Assembly (NCBI GenBank): GCA_038030265.1
Contig: CM075941.1
Coordinates: forward strand, 17,546,001 to 17,610,000
DNA length: 64,000 bases
Source: Corythucha ciliata
Taxonomy: Eukaryota; Arthropoda; Insecta; Hemiptera; Tingidae
Direction of reading: 5' to 3'
How positions within the stretch are numbered: the stretch's first letter is position 1; each line of letters starts with the position of its first letter. The position numbers and the translations under genes are program-made. Shown here piece by piece: positions 1-11,689 of the stretch. Under the pieces are notes generated by a model that had not been told where the DNA came from, did not search any database, and saw only the letters and a list, made by a program, of their open reading frames with translations.

Positions 1-1330
1 CAACCACTCGCGTCAAAAGAAAGTTGTTTATTAGACTGACAAACACACGAAAAGCTTCCTTTTTTCCTATCGAAGAGAGGCTTCTGTTGGGCTAAAAATA
101 GCAAAAAAAAACCTTATGAGTGTAGAAACCTTTCGAGACGGGGGAAAGGTGCCAATTTCATGAACCTTTATAAAATGTTCTTTTTAGAAGACCTTGATTT
201 TTTGAAAAAGTTCTTTCCACATTACCTATGAATGCCCAAGTTCCCATTGTCCAGGGTTATACAGTGAATATGAAACGATGTGAGTGAATGAGAAAGGGAG
301 GGGGGGTTAATTGCAGTTGTTTTAACACTGTGACGATCCGTTTTTCTAACGGAGGCCAATAAACTTTCGTGCGGTAGTTCCCTTAAATTAGCGGGCTAAG
401 TGTGGGTTAAACTTTACCGAGCCGCATCCTTAAAATTATAGTCGCAGAGAAACAAACAATGGATGCATATCGACATACTTCCATAAAACGTTAAAACCAC
501 TTACCAACCATCCCTACCTGCTCTTCATTAACACCTTTTTCTTTTCTGTTAATAGCCGTTTTTTTGCAGCTTGCACTCACTCATAAACACAGTCAAAACA
601 AAAAGGTTAACGTTAACTGGTCCGGGGGGGGGGGCAGGTAAATAAATCAGTTAGTGCGTGATACTACTCCTTTGTTTTAAAGAAAAATGCGTGCATCGTT
701 TAAGTAATGAGAGGGATCGAAGGTAACACAAGTTAGTCATCTCGTCATTGTTTTATAAATTCTGTTTGTTCTCACGTTGCGGCCGCTAGCCTCTTTGGCA
801 AATGAAAACTTGTAATTTGGCACCAGAAAGAGGCTCGAATACCAAATTTACGAGGTCGAGTTAGTATTTAAGCCACTGACATGAATTCTGGACGATGTGC
901 GTAGTGGCATCTCTTGATACAGCTGGCGTTTCCCCTCAAGTTGTGCCGCAAATGAATGTTTTTCCCCAATTTAATCCGAATATTTACTTTTTTTCTTCTC
1001 GTTTAATTTCCCTAAGAACAGCGCACGCAGACCTTGAAACGCCCCCTCTGCGGAGTCGGGAAAATTCACCAAAACCACAAGGCAAGGCAAAGCAAGACAC
1101 TAGGCAAAACGTTCCATACTCAGCCACGTTAGAGGCGCTGCATGGCGGGCCCCTAAGGAGCGTTTTATACTCGGGATCGCCTGCATTTGTTGATTGAGCA
1201 TTGCGTCTTGCTCAAATTTAAACATTTTCACACAAAAATTACCCTAAAAATGACTGAAAATTCCATTCGGCTCACGAGATTCGGATATGATTTGCGTCTT
1301 TTCGGGGGGCAATCCATGCAGATTTTTTTT
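1..1330. other. Intergenic or intronic sequence, no gene recognised
   Basis: No array of the 30-bp families is evident here. The stretch has short homopolymer runs such as G-runs near 300 and 625. An open frame of 100 codons on the + strand at 895-1197 has no recognisable motif and no convincing splice context. I do not call it a gene. Confidence 0.5.
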
Positions 1331-1389
1331 TTTAGAAGCTCACAGGCGTGGCTTGACCATTAAGGCGAGACTTTGGGCTAGTGCTGTAC

Positions 1390-1514
1390 TTTTGAATGTT
1401 ACAAGGGCGTCGCTATGAGAGACATCTCGGATCAAAAACTGCAGCACGGCGGGTAAAACGCCCATCTCGTCCTCGATTGACAGAATCAACGTGTCGAGAA
1501 ACCCGGTAAAACGA
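1390..1514 (-). CDS. Possible orphan coding exon, FANCD2-like
   Basis: On the - strand a 125-nt segment is bounded by a pyrimidine-poor acceptor ending in ACAAG and a donor reading AAAA|gtacag. It encodes about 41 residues beginning after a split codon: RFTGFLDTLILSIEDEMG, then VLPAVLQFLIRDVSHSDALV. The pattern of an acidic stretch, then LPxVLQFL, then a short helix with a hydroxyl/Asp-rich turn resembles the helical repeat region of the Fanconi anaemia protein FANCD2, where a similar LPVVIKFIL segment occurs. That identification is from memory and weak. No neighbouring exons on this strand could be found in the window, so it could be one exon of a gene with very long introns, a dead fragment, or chance. 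F3 repeats begin immediately beside it. Confidence 0.3.
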
Positions 1515-1589
1515 CTTGTAAGATAAGACATTCAATAATCAAATTGCATGCATGCAAATCCGCTGAGTTATTGCTGTCAATTGATACAT

Positions 1590-2080
1590 TAGAAAATAAA
1601 AATATGCAAAATTGCAAGTTTCGGGTGTGAATATTCTAAAAATGGCAAGTTTCAGGGGTTTCTTTTTAGTGGCCGCGGAATCCGGGCCAGACACGGAAGT
1701 GCCCCAAGTTCTACCACAAAATAACAATACTCATGAATATGAGCTCGAAATCTGCGAAATTTCAGAGGTCTAAGAAGCATTCACGAATGTGCTAGTTTCT
1801 GACATATTTATATGCGTGAAGTTACAAGTTTCAGACACTTTTTTAGTGACCACGGAATCCGGTCAGACCGGCCGTGACAGACAGAGCCCAAAGTTACATT
1901 AACCAAAAATTTGCAACATTTCAGAAATAAATATCCACGAAATTGGAAGTTTTCTTGCTGAACATTTGTAGATTCGCAAGCTTCAGGTCTTCACATACTT
2001 GAAATTGGTAGTTTCTGGTCTGTTTCGCGAACTTTTAAGACTCTGTTCGATATTTAAAAGAAATAGCAATTTTCTGGGCC
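1590..2080 (+). repeat. F3 array (+ orientation), ~31-bp period
   Basis: Degenerate units built on GCGAAATTGCAAGTTTCGGG followed by ~11 nt (tcTAAATATcc-like) recur, for example near 1605, 1815, 1930 and 2000. Units are interrupted by short unrelated segments such as GGCCGCGGAATCCGGGCCAG, a variant of which recurs near 1850. Confidence 0.6.
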
Positions 2081-2189
2081 TTTCAACCAGTGGGCGCGGA
2101 CGCCCTGGGCAAACCGGCCTTACCTCGGCGCGGACATAGCTGTGAAATCGCAACATTTGGTGCTTTAGAAAAGGCGCTTTAATCACGTA

Positions 2190-3460
2190 ATTGAGAAAAA
2201 CGCATTCAAGGATTAAATTGAGAAACAGCAGTTGTTTGCGGCTGAAATTGAAGAAAGCGCTTGTTTAGAAATAGCGCAAATCCTGCTTCTAAAATTGAGA
2301 AAATGCTGTTATTGGAAAATAAAGTCGTGGAACAAAGCTATTGGCAGTTTTTAGATGGTACATCGCGTGGCTAAAATTGATAAATAGCGCTAACTGGCAT
2401 ACAGAACTGAGAAAAATCACTATTTTGCGGTAGAAATTAGGAAAAAGTGTTTGTTCGTAAATAAAATAATAAAAAATAATTTCAGTTAGCAGCGTCTAGA
2501 GGCCATATCGCGTGGCTGAAGTGAAGAAAAAGAGCTAATTCATCGCTATAAAATGTAAACAAGAAATCTCTTCAATTTGCTAAAGTTGAGAAAAGGCCCT
2601 TTAATCACGTAAAAAATTGAGCAAAATCGCTAATTATGCGGCTAAAATTGAGAAAATGCGCTCTTTGGCAAATACAATTTTGTTTAAGTTCTAATTCGCG
2701 GATAAGATTGAGAAATAACCCCAACGTTTGCGGTTTCTAGAAACCATATCGCGAGGCTAAAATTGAGAGAACGCTTATTCAAAGTTTCTGGAGCCTGCTT
2801 CGTAGCTAAAATAGAGAAAGAACGAAAATTCAGGTCTAAAATTGTGAATCAAACTCTAGTTCGTTGCTAAATATGAGAAAAAATGCTAATTCACGACTTC
2901 AATTGAAAAATAGCGGTCATTGGCGGCTGAAATTTAGGAAAGACCGTCTTTAGAAATATCGCTAATCCACAGAAAACAGAAACTGTACTTACTCGCTGCT
3001 AAAATCGGGGAAAACCACTAATTCGAGGTTAATATTGAGTGAAAGTGATAATTCGCGTACAAAATTGAAAAAAATCGCTAATTCGTATAAAATGTGAAAA
3101 AATTGTGCAAAAGTGTTAATTCGCGGATAAAATTGATAAGGAAGAAAAGAACTAATTCATGGCTATACCTAAAAGTAAAAAACCCAATTCGTGGGGTAAA
3201 AACAATAAAATAGCTATAATTCGAAGACAGAATTCGGAAAAATTCGTGAATTTGTTGCAAAAAAGTACAAAAAGCACCAATTCACGATTAAAATTGAAAA
3301 ACAATGTTAATCCATGGCTAATAGATGGAAAAGCCAATTCGTGATCCTCTAGAAGCAACTTCAAGCAATGCTAAAGCGCCAATTCGCGGTTAAAATGTGG
3401 ATAGATGCTAAATCGTGGCAAAACATGGGAAAAATCGCTAATTCAAGGCTACAATTGCGC
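2190..3460 (+). repeat. F1 array (+ orientation), ~30-bp period
   Basis: Many diverged units of the type AATTCGCGGCTAAAATTGAG plus an A-rich tail and GCGCT run through this segment, for example near 2285, 2640, 2700, 3060, 3120 and 3390. Individual units are heavily mutated and some are fused or lost. No coding sequence is apparent. The open frames here are products of the A-rich repeat. Confidence 0.7.
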
Positions 3461-3469
3461 TTCGGGTAG

Positions 3470-6400
3470 AATATTATTGCCTGGTTAATGACGTCAATAA
3501 TAATGTATTTTGGGGATTGTTCACAATAAACGGTTACCTATTAATGTCAGGGTGTGTGATGTCAGGGGTGTGTGTTGTTCGGGGGCTGCTGCCAGTACAG
3601 CAAACGCGGCAGTAGCCACGGGGAAACGTGATTTTGACCCAAAAATTGTTGTGTTTTGTTTTTTCTGTTTTATTTAACACAGAAAAAAGCTATTTTATAG
3701 CCCGTCAAGAAGAACATGGACCTGCGGCCAGCGCTCTCTCATTCGATTAGTTGCAAATTCTCCTCCCGCTATACTTCCGTTACCGAATTCGTTGTTCCGC
3801 TGTTCAAGATAAAAGTGTTATTGAACCAAAGATAAAGTGTTATTATCTAGCTGATATTCCACGGAAGGGGTAAGGCGAACTAGCCAGAGGGGCTGATCAA
3901 GTAATCAGAGGATGGCGAGGTCCACGTTTAAATTGACGAGCTGTAGCTGATTTATAACATCTGCGTCGTAATGATGAATTATTTAGCAAAAAATTCCACA
4001 GTGTTATTCAAATCGTGTAAGGCGAATGCGATTTTTGGGTTCTAGGAGAGTTCTGAAACCGGATATTTGTCAAAAATCGCACTCCGCGGAGTACCTCCCC
4101 CCTTCATCCTTATCCCACCAGAACAATGTGTCCAGCCGTGCGCTGCTGCAATTCCGATTAGTACAATTTTTTAAGGACTCCATTTAGCTAGTTTTAGCCG
4201 GAAATTACAGACTTTTTATTACGTTATTGTAAAGTACTATAGGATTAATCGGAACAGGAAAGAGCTGCGTTCAATGCAACTTGCTCACCGCGGGGAAAGC
4301 GCAGTTAATTAGCTAGTCGAATGAAGAACATTTGGTGGAAGGAAAGGCGTGGAACTGTACTGAAAAGTTTTGGAAAGTCTGCTAATGAATTGTAACAAAG
4401 CGGAAAAATCTAAAACTTGCCCCATTCTTAAAGACAAACAACGGTTTCCTATTATATCAGATTTGGCCCTTATCATTAACGATCACATTGTACATTAGGT
4501 TCGTGGAGGCCAGATGCTACTAAAATGTGAATTTTAGCCACAAGCTTGGCATGACCTTAGCGGTGTCTAAAAAGACAGACCGGAAAAATACGCGTTTAAA
4601 GAGTTTTTCCTCTCTCCATTGTAATCAATTGCAGCAGTGAAATCAACTTAAAGCATTTCAGTTGTAGCGAGGTTTTTTGTTTAATTGATTTTATCGCAAC
4701 TTTCCCACTTCTCTCTTTATCCTTCGTCCCTCCACCCCCCGCAATGACAAAGACAAAACTCACAAAAGTATTTTGTGGCAGAATATAAAGTAATTGGGCG
4801 TTTACCTCGTCTTAAGTTTATCGTATAGAAAGCCTTGAAAAGGTAATATTCTGTTATTGGCTGGTCTGTGGTTTCAAAATACGTTTCTCGCGACGTTTAG
4901 CTCTTCACCCCCCCTCTCTACCATCTAATAACTTCACTCTTAATGCGTTTTGACTTGGTGTTTCTTACTTTAGGGTTTCTTGTAAACAAAAGGCTTCTGA
5001 TGGGCATTTTTACTCGTCTGCGTGACTCAAAGAAGAACATCGCGGCATTTTCGCGGGCACCTATAATTGAACGTTTTGCTTTGTTGATCAGTCAGTGAAA
5101 AAAAAAAAAAAAAAAAAAAAAAAGTTTTTAGATGAAGGAAAAGTTTGGTTCATAGTGATAGTGAAAATGGCTCAATCACTGTGAAATTCGATTACTTTTC
5201 AAAGCTATTTCACTGACTTTAAACATAGAGAAAAAACCTGCATCCGTTTAGCTATGCTCTCGAAACACTTTGAGACCTGCGAGCCCTTTTCGTGCCCCTA
5301 TAATAATAAAAAAGGTTAAAATTCGACCATTCTTCAACCTTGTTCCAATTGGAAGAGGTGTGGTGGTGCGGGCGGTGTGCACAGGAGGCCCTGGACGATT
5401 CGGAGGAATTGATTCTGGCCCCCTATTGTTTTATTTTACGGGCTGGAAATGAGCGAGGGTGAAACGTGTTAGTCTCATCAGGAAGAAATGGCTTCGACAA
5501 TTTTAATAGAATCTCCATTTTTAAATCATCTTTTAAGCATTGTGTAATTCACTGGAAGTATTTCAGGAGGAAACACGTTCATGAAATCCAGGAAGAATTC
5601 GTCCGACTATGACGCGCTCTTCAGTGGTTGGGCTGGACGGGAGGGTAGGGGAGGGGGTCCATTCTTGGACAATGTAATTACTTGAAAAGAAAAGTTCATC
5701 GACCAAGTAAAGTAACGCTGGTGGAGTTCCTGGGGCTCAGTCACGGGCTAGTGAAAACACGAGGTACGTGGACAATTTGCGTGTTACAAAACGCTGTTAT
5801 TTTTGTTTTATGGGAAAAACTGTGTAAATTAGTTTTTCTTACCCGGGGTTATACGCCCGAATAAAATTAAGTTATTTTTCATTAAAAAAAAGTTTGACTT
5901 TCTAATTTTTCATTCCCCTATTGTTCGACAAAGAGACGCTTTGTTTTGCCCCCCACCCCACCCATCTCTAAAAGAGACGACTGACGAATCGTTGACGGGG
6001 GGGGGGGGGCAGGAGTTTGACCGAGAGGTGTTGAGATTTGTAGTAAAAGGTGGGGCCCACCAGTCCAGGACCGCATTCCTGCGTGTTTCTTGTATGTTAC
6101 CATCTGTATGGGGCTATAGGGTGATCACGAAGCACGCGAAGCGCCAAACGCTTTGCTTCACAACCTTTTTCGCCCGTAAATTATTGGAAATTCATCCTTC
6201 AATTCTCCTCATTCGATTGTGCTGGATTAATGGGGGGGGGGGATTATTTTGTTACGTTTCCCACATCCCCCTGACCCTGATTTCTAGGTCATAATTGCAT
6301 ATTTACAGCTTTAACTGTGTACTAAATTAACAGTTTAAGGTCGCCATCACCTTGAAAATTAGGCCCACATCACTGTCATCCGTGCGCTTCTTCCCTATTA

Positions 6401-7430
6401 TTACTAATTATTTTTAACAGAATAATCACACTCACGTGCTCCAAACCTAAACTATTAACTACGTTATCAACGCAAAATACTTTTATCCTGAATTTGAGTC
6501 CGCACGACGTGTCCATTCTTTTAAAATATGCAACTCGTTCGTGATAAATTCAGTTTTCGAGGCTATATTATTTTGCAAACAAATAACTTTTCGCACCTAA
6601 CTGACAGAATTCCGCCAACTCAATAGAAAGTTTTTTATTTATTTTTTTCTTCGAAACTTTACAAGGAGGGCCGTGTATGTAGAACGGGCGGCTAAGTGAA
6701 TTTGAAATTCTCATGACTCCAACGTTCTACTTCGCGTTTTTTTTTTTTTTATGATTTAAAGGACCTCATTAGAAGTGTATGGGAAACATCCTTTAAGGAT
6801 TCCAATCGTGACGACGGTCTTTGCATTGTGTCTTTTTAAACACCGGAGCACCAACAACCTACGCGAGTGGAATGAACTCGGGGATGATTTTAACAATATA
6901 CCTTTTTGGCATTGTAAATCAAATGAGAAAAATGGTGAAAACATAGCTCGAAGAAGGAACTAAAAGAGCCTCAGGCGGAACTGGTTCCGATTAAAAAGGC
7001 ATTCGAAGATAGAAAAAAAGAGAAGTAGTTGGAAGATCGAACTACATCCGAGAAGTTATTGGGTCACACGGGTCGAATCCTCTTCTTTCTCGCGAGGAAG
7101 AAAAAAAGAGAGAAAAAATAACGGATTAATCGAGTTTAAGTTGTTATTTAAATTTCTTTGGAGTTTGTTTTATTTTTATCCCCTTTCCATTACCTTTGAA
7201 AGGTTTTTATAAGGTACAGTGAACAGATTTTCACACTTGGAAAGTAGCACCCTATAAAGGCTTGTGGGGACTATTTCCCATTCTCCTGAGCCCGCGAGCG
7301 TATTCTTCTCAAAACAATGGACGCATCGAAAATAAGAGGGGGGGGGGGGCTCATGGGTTGGTTCGAGTGGTTGGTTGTCCATGGGCCACTGTCCTGACTT
7401 CTGCTCATGATGATGATCCAATAAGCTCTT
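3470..7430. other. Single-copy-looking stretch without a recognisable gene
   Basis: The 30-bp families are essentially absent. The stretch holds an A-run of 24 near 5100, G-runs near 6000 and 6233, and open frames of 60-117 codons (for example 5941-6294 +) with no domain, splice context or conserved motif that I recognise. It may be intron, intergenic spacer or regulatory sequence. Confidence 0.5.
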
Positions 7431-7439
7431 AAATAAAAC

Positions 7440-8330
7440 CATCTCGTGAATTTGGCTCTGAATAAAGCCAATTCAACGGGTTTGGCACCTGAAAAAAAAA
7501 CATTTTGTAGGGTTCTACTTAGACGAAAAACAACTTGATGGGTTGGTGTTTACAAAAAACAACAACAACAAAACAATTTCACAAATGTCAGTCACTAAAC
7601 AAATTTGCCAAATTTAGTCATGGAAGAAATTAATTTCTTGGGTTCATCCTTTTTTAAAGTCCGTTTTTCCGGTGTTGGTAGTCAAAAGCAATTTTGCGTG
7701 GTTTCCACCTTCAAAATACCAATCTAGCGCTCTTGACTGTTGGAAAAATCAAATCTTCATGGATTTGGCTCTTCTATTAATCAATTTCGTGGCATTTGTC
7801 GTTCAAAAATTTTGTGCGTTTGCCATTTGGATCTTCAAAAAAAAAAAAATCGCTCAAAAACCCAAATTCGCGGGTTTGGCTCCTCCAGAAAATCAATTTT
7901 GTGGTATGTTTAGTCCTGTAAAATAACCAATTTCGCAGTGTAAGATCGTTTGAAACCTAAATGTCACAAATTTAGCTCTTCAGAAACATGCGCGGTTCAG
8001 TTCAGTCGTGGAAATTTCACTGGTTTGGGTGCTGAAAAAAACAATTTCGCAATGTTTAGTATTAGAAACAACTAAAATTTTGTGGGTTTGGGGTTTTAAA
8101 AGAGCAAATTTTGCGTACTTCAGTTCTTGCATAAATCAGTTTCGGGGTCTTTGCTCTTCAAAAAAAATCAAAATTCACGGATTTCGCTTCCTAAAGAAAA
8201 AAAAATTCCCAGGTTTACCCCTGAGATGAACATTTTCGCGGATAAAACCAATTTCGCGAGGATCAGTCGTAAATAAAAACAATTTTGCGGGCTGGGTTCG
8301 TCAAGAAATGTATTTCATGGGCTCAGCTCA
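7440..8330 (+). repeat. F2 array (+ orientation), ~30-bp period
   Basis: Units of the form CAATTTCGCGGGTTTTGCTC followed by ACTAAAAAAC recur with heavy divergence, for example near 7470, 7675, 7865, 8040 and 8240. Open frames inside are repeat-derived. Confidence 0.7.
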
Positions 8331-8664
8331 GGGCGCACCTCCCCCTCCCATCCATATAAGAATGCCCTCCTCGCCGACAGCACCGGACCTCAGTGGGGAA
8401 CAAGCTTAAAGCGAAGTGTTAGTAATATTTTGGGTCCATAGGGAAATATTGGTGACGCGGGTAATGAGTTCCCCCCCCCCCCAAGCTGGCACTGGGGTTA
8501 GTTACGTCAGCACACCAAAGCTTAAATTATGAGCGTTTCGATTTTCTTGACCACGTATTGCGGCGGGCCGGCGTGGTCCGCCTCAGTCGAGGCTCTTCCT
8601 AGGATTGACCTTCTTCGCAGGGGAGCAGGGCCGTCGCCGTCCACGAAAAGCTTCGAGCGGCCGC

Positions 8665-9830
8665 TGAAAATGAATTAGCGATTTTTCAACATATTTTCCG
8701 TGATGTAGCACTACTTCTCAATATTAAAACGGTGAATTCGCGCTTATTCTCAATCTTACCCACACAGTAAACTTTTTTCTCTATTTCATCCGCGAATTAG
8801 CAATTTTCTCAATTTTATCCGCGAATTAGCGCTTTTTCTCAATTTTTTCCACAAAGTTGACCTTCAGAAGCCGTGAAGCAAAGTTATTTCAATTTTAGCC
8901 GGGAATTAGCTTTTTAAAAATTGTTTTAGCAATGAATTGGCTTTCCTTAGTTCTAGCCGCCGATTTGCGCTTCCTCTCAGTTTTACCAGCTGACTCAATT
9001 TGAGCAGTGAATTATAATTTGTTTTTAGCCATGAATTAGCTTTGTTCTCCATATTAGCTGTGAATTTGAGCTTGCTCTCAATCGTACCCACAATTTAGTG
9101 TTATCCGTGAATTAGCGATTTTTCTCAACTTTAGCCGCGATTTAGTGATTTTTCAGTTTTATCCGCCTATTAGCGTTTTCCCTCAATTTTAGCAGCGAAC
9201 TCAATTTTAGCGAAGATTTTTTTTTTTAATTTCACCCGGAATTAGCGATTTTTGCACTGTTCGATACCAATTTAGTTAGAGCTTAACTTAATTTTAGCCA
9301 TAAAATTGACCCTCAGAAGTCACGAATTGTTGTTTTTTCTATTTTAGCCTTGAATTAGTATTACTGTCAATTTTCGCTCAGTTTATGCGAGAATTACTTT
9401 TTACCGTTTATCCGTGATATAAGACTTTCTTTAATTTACTAGCGAATTTGTAATTTTTCTCTATTTTTTTTTCTAGTTTAGCCACAAATTAGTGTTTTAT
9501 TTTGTTTTGGCCGCCGATTTTTTCGGCGGCTTTCGCTCAATTTTAACCGCGAATTCATTTTTTCCCTCAATTTTAGCCATGAGTTAGTGATTTTTCTCTC
9601 TTTTTTTTTTGGCCACCAATCGCCAATGTGCGTTTTATCAATTTTAGCCACGAAGTTTTTTTCAGAAACCTGAAAAAAGCGTTTTTGTCAAATTTCGCCG
9701 TCAATTAACGTTTTTCAGCTGTTTTCTAAAACAGCACAGAGAATAAGCGATTTTTTCTCGATGTTGCATCGAGATACAGTGAGTTAGCCCTTAGCGCTTT
9801 TTCCAAACTTTTTGCCGCGTAAGTGCTTGC
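8665..9830 (-). repeat. F1 array (- orientation)
   Basis: The complement of the F1 unit, read as TCTCAATTTTAGCCGCGAAT followed by TAGCG and a T-rich segment, recurs more than twenty times, for example at about 8800, 8830, 9120, 9540, 9570 and 9640. Spacing is mostly about 30 bp with insertions. The array abuts a tRNA-derived SINE. Confidence 0.75.
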
Positions 9831-9913
9831 CTAAAGGCCTACCTACAACCAATGCGCAAATTCAAATATTTATCCATTTCAGCACTCAAAGAGCGAGTCA
9901 CTTGAGCTTCAGC

Positions 9914-10073
9914 ATAATCAATAAATTAATTATCTGATGTTATCCGGACGACGATGGAAGGGCATAGCCCAACACGATTCGAGTTTCGAGAAAAAAATGG
10001 CTCCCCAGCGGGATTTGAACCCGCAACCTCTGGATCACCAGTCCAGCACGCTGCCAATTGCGCCACCGAGACG
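9914..10073 (-). mobile_element. tRNA-derived SINE, copy 1
   Basis: Read on the - strand, the element starts with a tRNA-like head. It has an A-box-like TGGCGCAATTGG, an anticodon arm with a CTGGTGA loop (anticodon position GGT, threonine-like) and a B box GGTTCAAATCC inside a good T arm. The proposed acceptor stem has mismatches at its first and sixth pairs. A non-tRNA body follows (about 9936-9997, containing GTGTTGGGCTATGCCC), then an AT-rich tail with AATTAATTTATT. The same head, body and tail recur at 10947-11096. That argues for a SINE rather than a tRNA gene, although pol III promoter boxes are intact. Confidence 0.75.
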
Positions 10074-10379
10074 CCTTTGGGAGTCGTACTCCGATGGATA
10101 AGCTAAGCCGAACCCCACCCAGGTCCATTGTCTCTTGAGACTCTAGGCGTTTCTCCTGATCGGTAAACCACGCCGAATTTTATCTAAACACAAAAAATTC
10201 GAATTACTAGAAGCTCAAACCACACGAAACTCTAAGCACAAAAAGCACTTGATAAAAAAAAAATTTGAACCACAAAATATTTATAGTTTTAAATATTGCA
10301 ATTTACTCGGTTATTCGCCATGCCACGGGGACAGTCGACTCTACCAGCCCGCAACTCCCGCAAGGTCCCCCCCACCCAG

Positions 10380-10920
10380 TATGACAAAATTGCCTGAAGC
10401 TTGCAATTTCGCTGATAATGTGGCCTGAAACGTCCCATTTCGCGGATATTTCAGTTCCAAAATCTTGCATTCAAGACTTGCTGTCGCGGCGGGCTATAGC
10501 CCGGGTGGTACCCGGTCACTTCCGGTAGCTTTTAATTTCGCCAAAAAATATCAGAAACTTGCAATTTAGCAAATATTTTGAACCAAAAAGTTTCATTTCG
10601 CGAAATCGAGGACCAGAATCTTGCAATTTCGCCTCTTCAAATGATCTCGGCCATTCAAAATGCCTTCACGCCATTTGGAGAAAATTTTGTTTACATACAT
10701 ATGACGAAGACTTCGTCGCGAGACTATACATATATGACCAGAAAATATCAAATTCGTGAGACTATAAAGACCAAAAAACTGTCAATTTCTCGAATATTTA
10801 GGCCAGAAACTTGCTAATTAACTCAAATGAGGACCAGAAAGGCAGAAACCTGCAATTTTTCTGAAAATAAGACCCGGAAACATGTATTTTCGCGAATGCA
10901 GCCAGACAACTACAAATCTC
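10380..10920 (-). repeat. F3 array (- orientation)
   Basis: Units read as CAGAAACTTGCAATTTCGCG with GATATTTnnGaCC spacers recur at about 10395, 10430, 10555, 10610, 10785 and 10845, with ~30-bp spacing between many neighbours. The array continues past SINE copy 2, which splits it. Confidence 0.7.
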
Positions 10921-10946
10921 GCGGATACTTAGATACATTTTTTTGC

Positions 10947-11096
10947 TTAATTAATAAATTAATCGAATTGATGTTATCCGGACGTCGATGGAAGGGCATA
11001 GCCCAACACGATTCGAGTTTTGAGAAAAATGGCTCCCCGGCGGGATTTGAACCCGCAACCTCTGGATTACCAGTCCAGCACGCTCCCAATTGCGCC
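10947..11096 (-). mobile_element. tRNA-derived SINE, copy 2 (5' truncated)
   Basis: This copy shares the body, tail and most of the tRNA-like head with copy 1 (about 90% identity by eye). The head stops after the A-box-like segment at about 11096, so the acceptor end is missing. The anticodon loop is CTGGTAA, again GGT at the anticodon position. It sits within an F3 array, with F3 units on both sides. Confidence 0.75.
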
Positions 11097-11199
11097 GTAA
11101 CAGAACTATTCAACAGAATTATTCATCATATCTTTCTAACATTTTTTTGCAATTTTGTGTACCTACATATACATTCGTCAAACGTTGGGGTCTAGCCAG

Positions 11200-11660
11200 T
11201 GTAACGTGATTTCGAGAAATAAAAAGCCCCGAAACTTGCAACATGCAAGAATAAAAATAGAAACTATAAATTTCGTAGATATTTGGACCAGAAACTTCAA
11301 ATTTAACGAAAATAAAGACCAGAAACTACAGCAATTTTTCTGAAATTAATACCTCAAACTTGCATTTTCACGAATATTCAACCAGAAAACTTCCAATTTC
11401 ACGGATTAGGCCCAAAATCTAGCACTTTTTGCTATTCGTCAGTCTTTGAACAATGGCATGGCCGAACAGTCCGGGTTTCTTGGTCGTTAATAAAAAAGCT
11501 GTGAAATCTGAAAATTATCGAAAAAGTAAAAAAACAGAAACTAGCAATTTTTAGACCCGAAGCTTGAAATTTCACGTCAATAAAGACCAGATACAATGGT
11601 AGCAGAAATTGACTCCCGAAACTTCCAATTCCACAAATATCCAGCCAGAACACGTCAAAT
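11200..11660 (-). repeat. F3 array (- orientation), continuation
   Basis: Units of the CAGAAACTTGCAATTTCGCG type resume after SINE copy 2, for example near 11230, 11290, 11355, 11390 and 11620. No gene is evident. Confidence 0.65.
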
Positions 11661-11689
11661 TTCGTAGATTTTAAGACAGTTGACCCAGC

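Noticed and set aside
9998..10073. A functional tRNA-Thr gene on the - strand
   Set aside because: The acceptor stem has mismatches and the same flanking body occurs with a second copy at 10947-11096, so a SINE explains it better.
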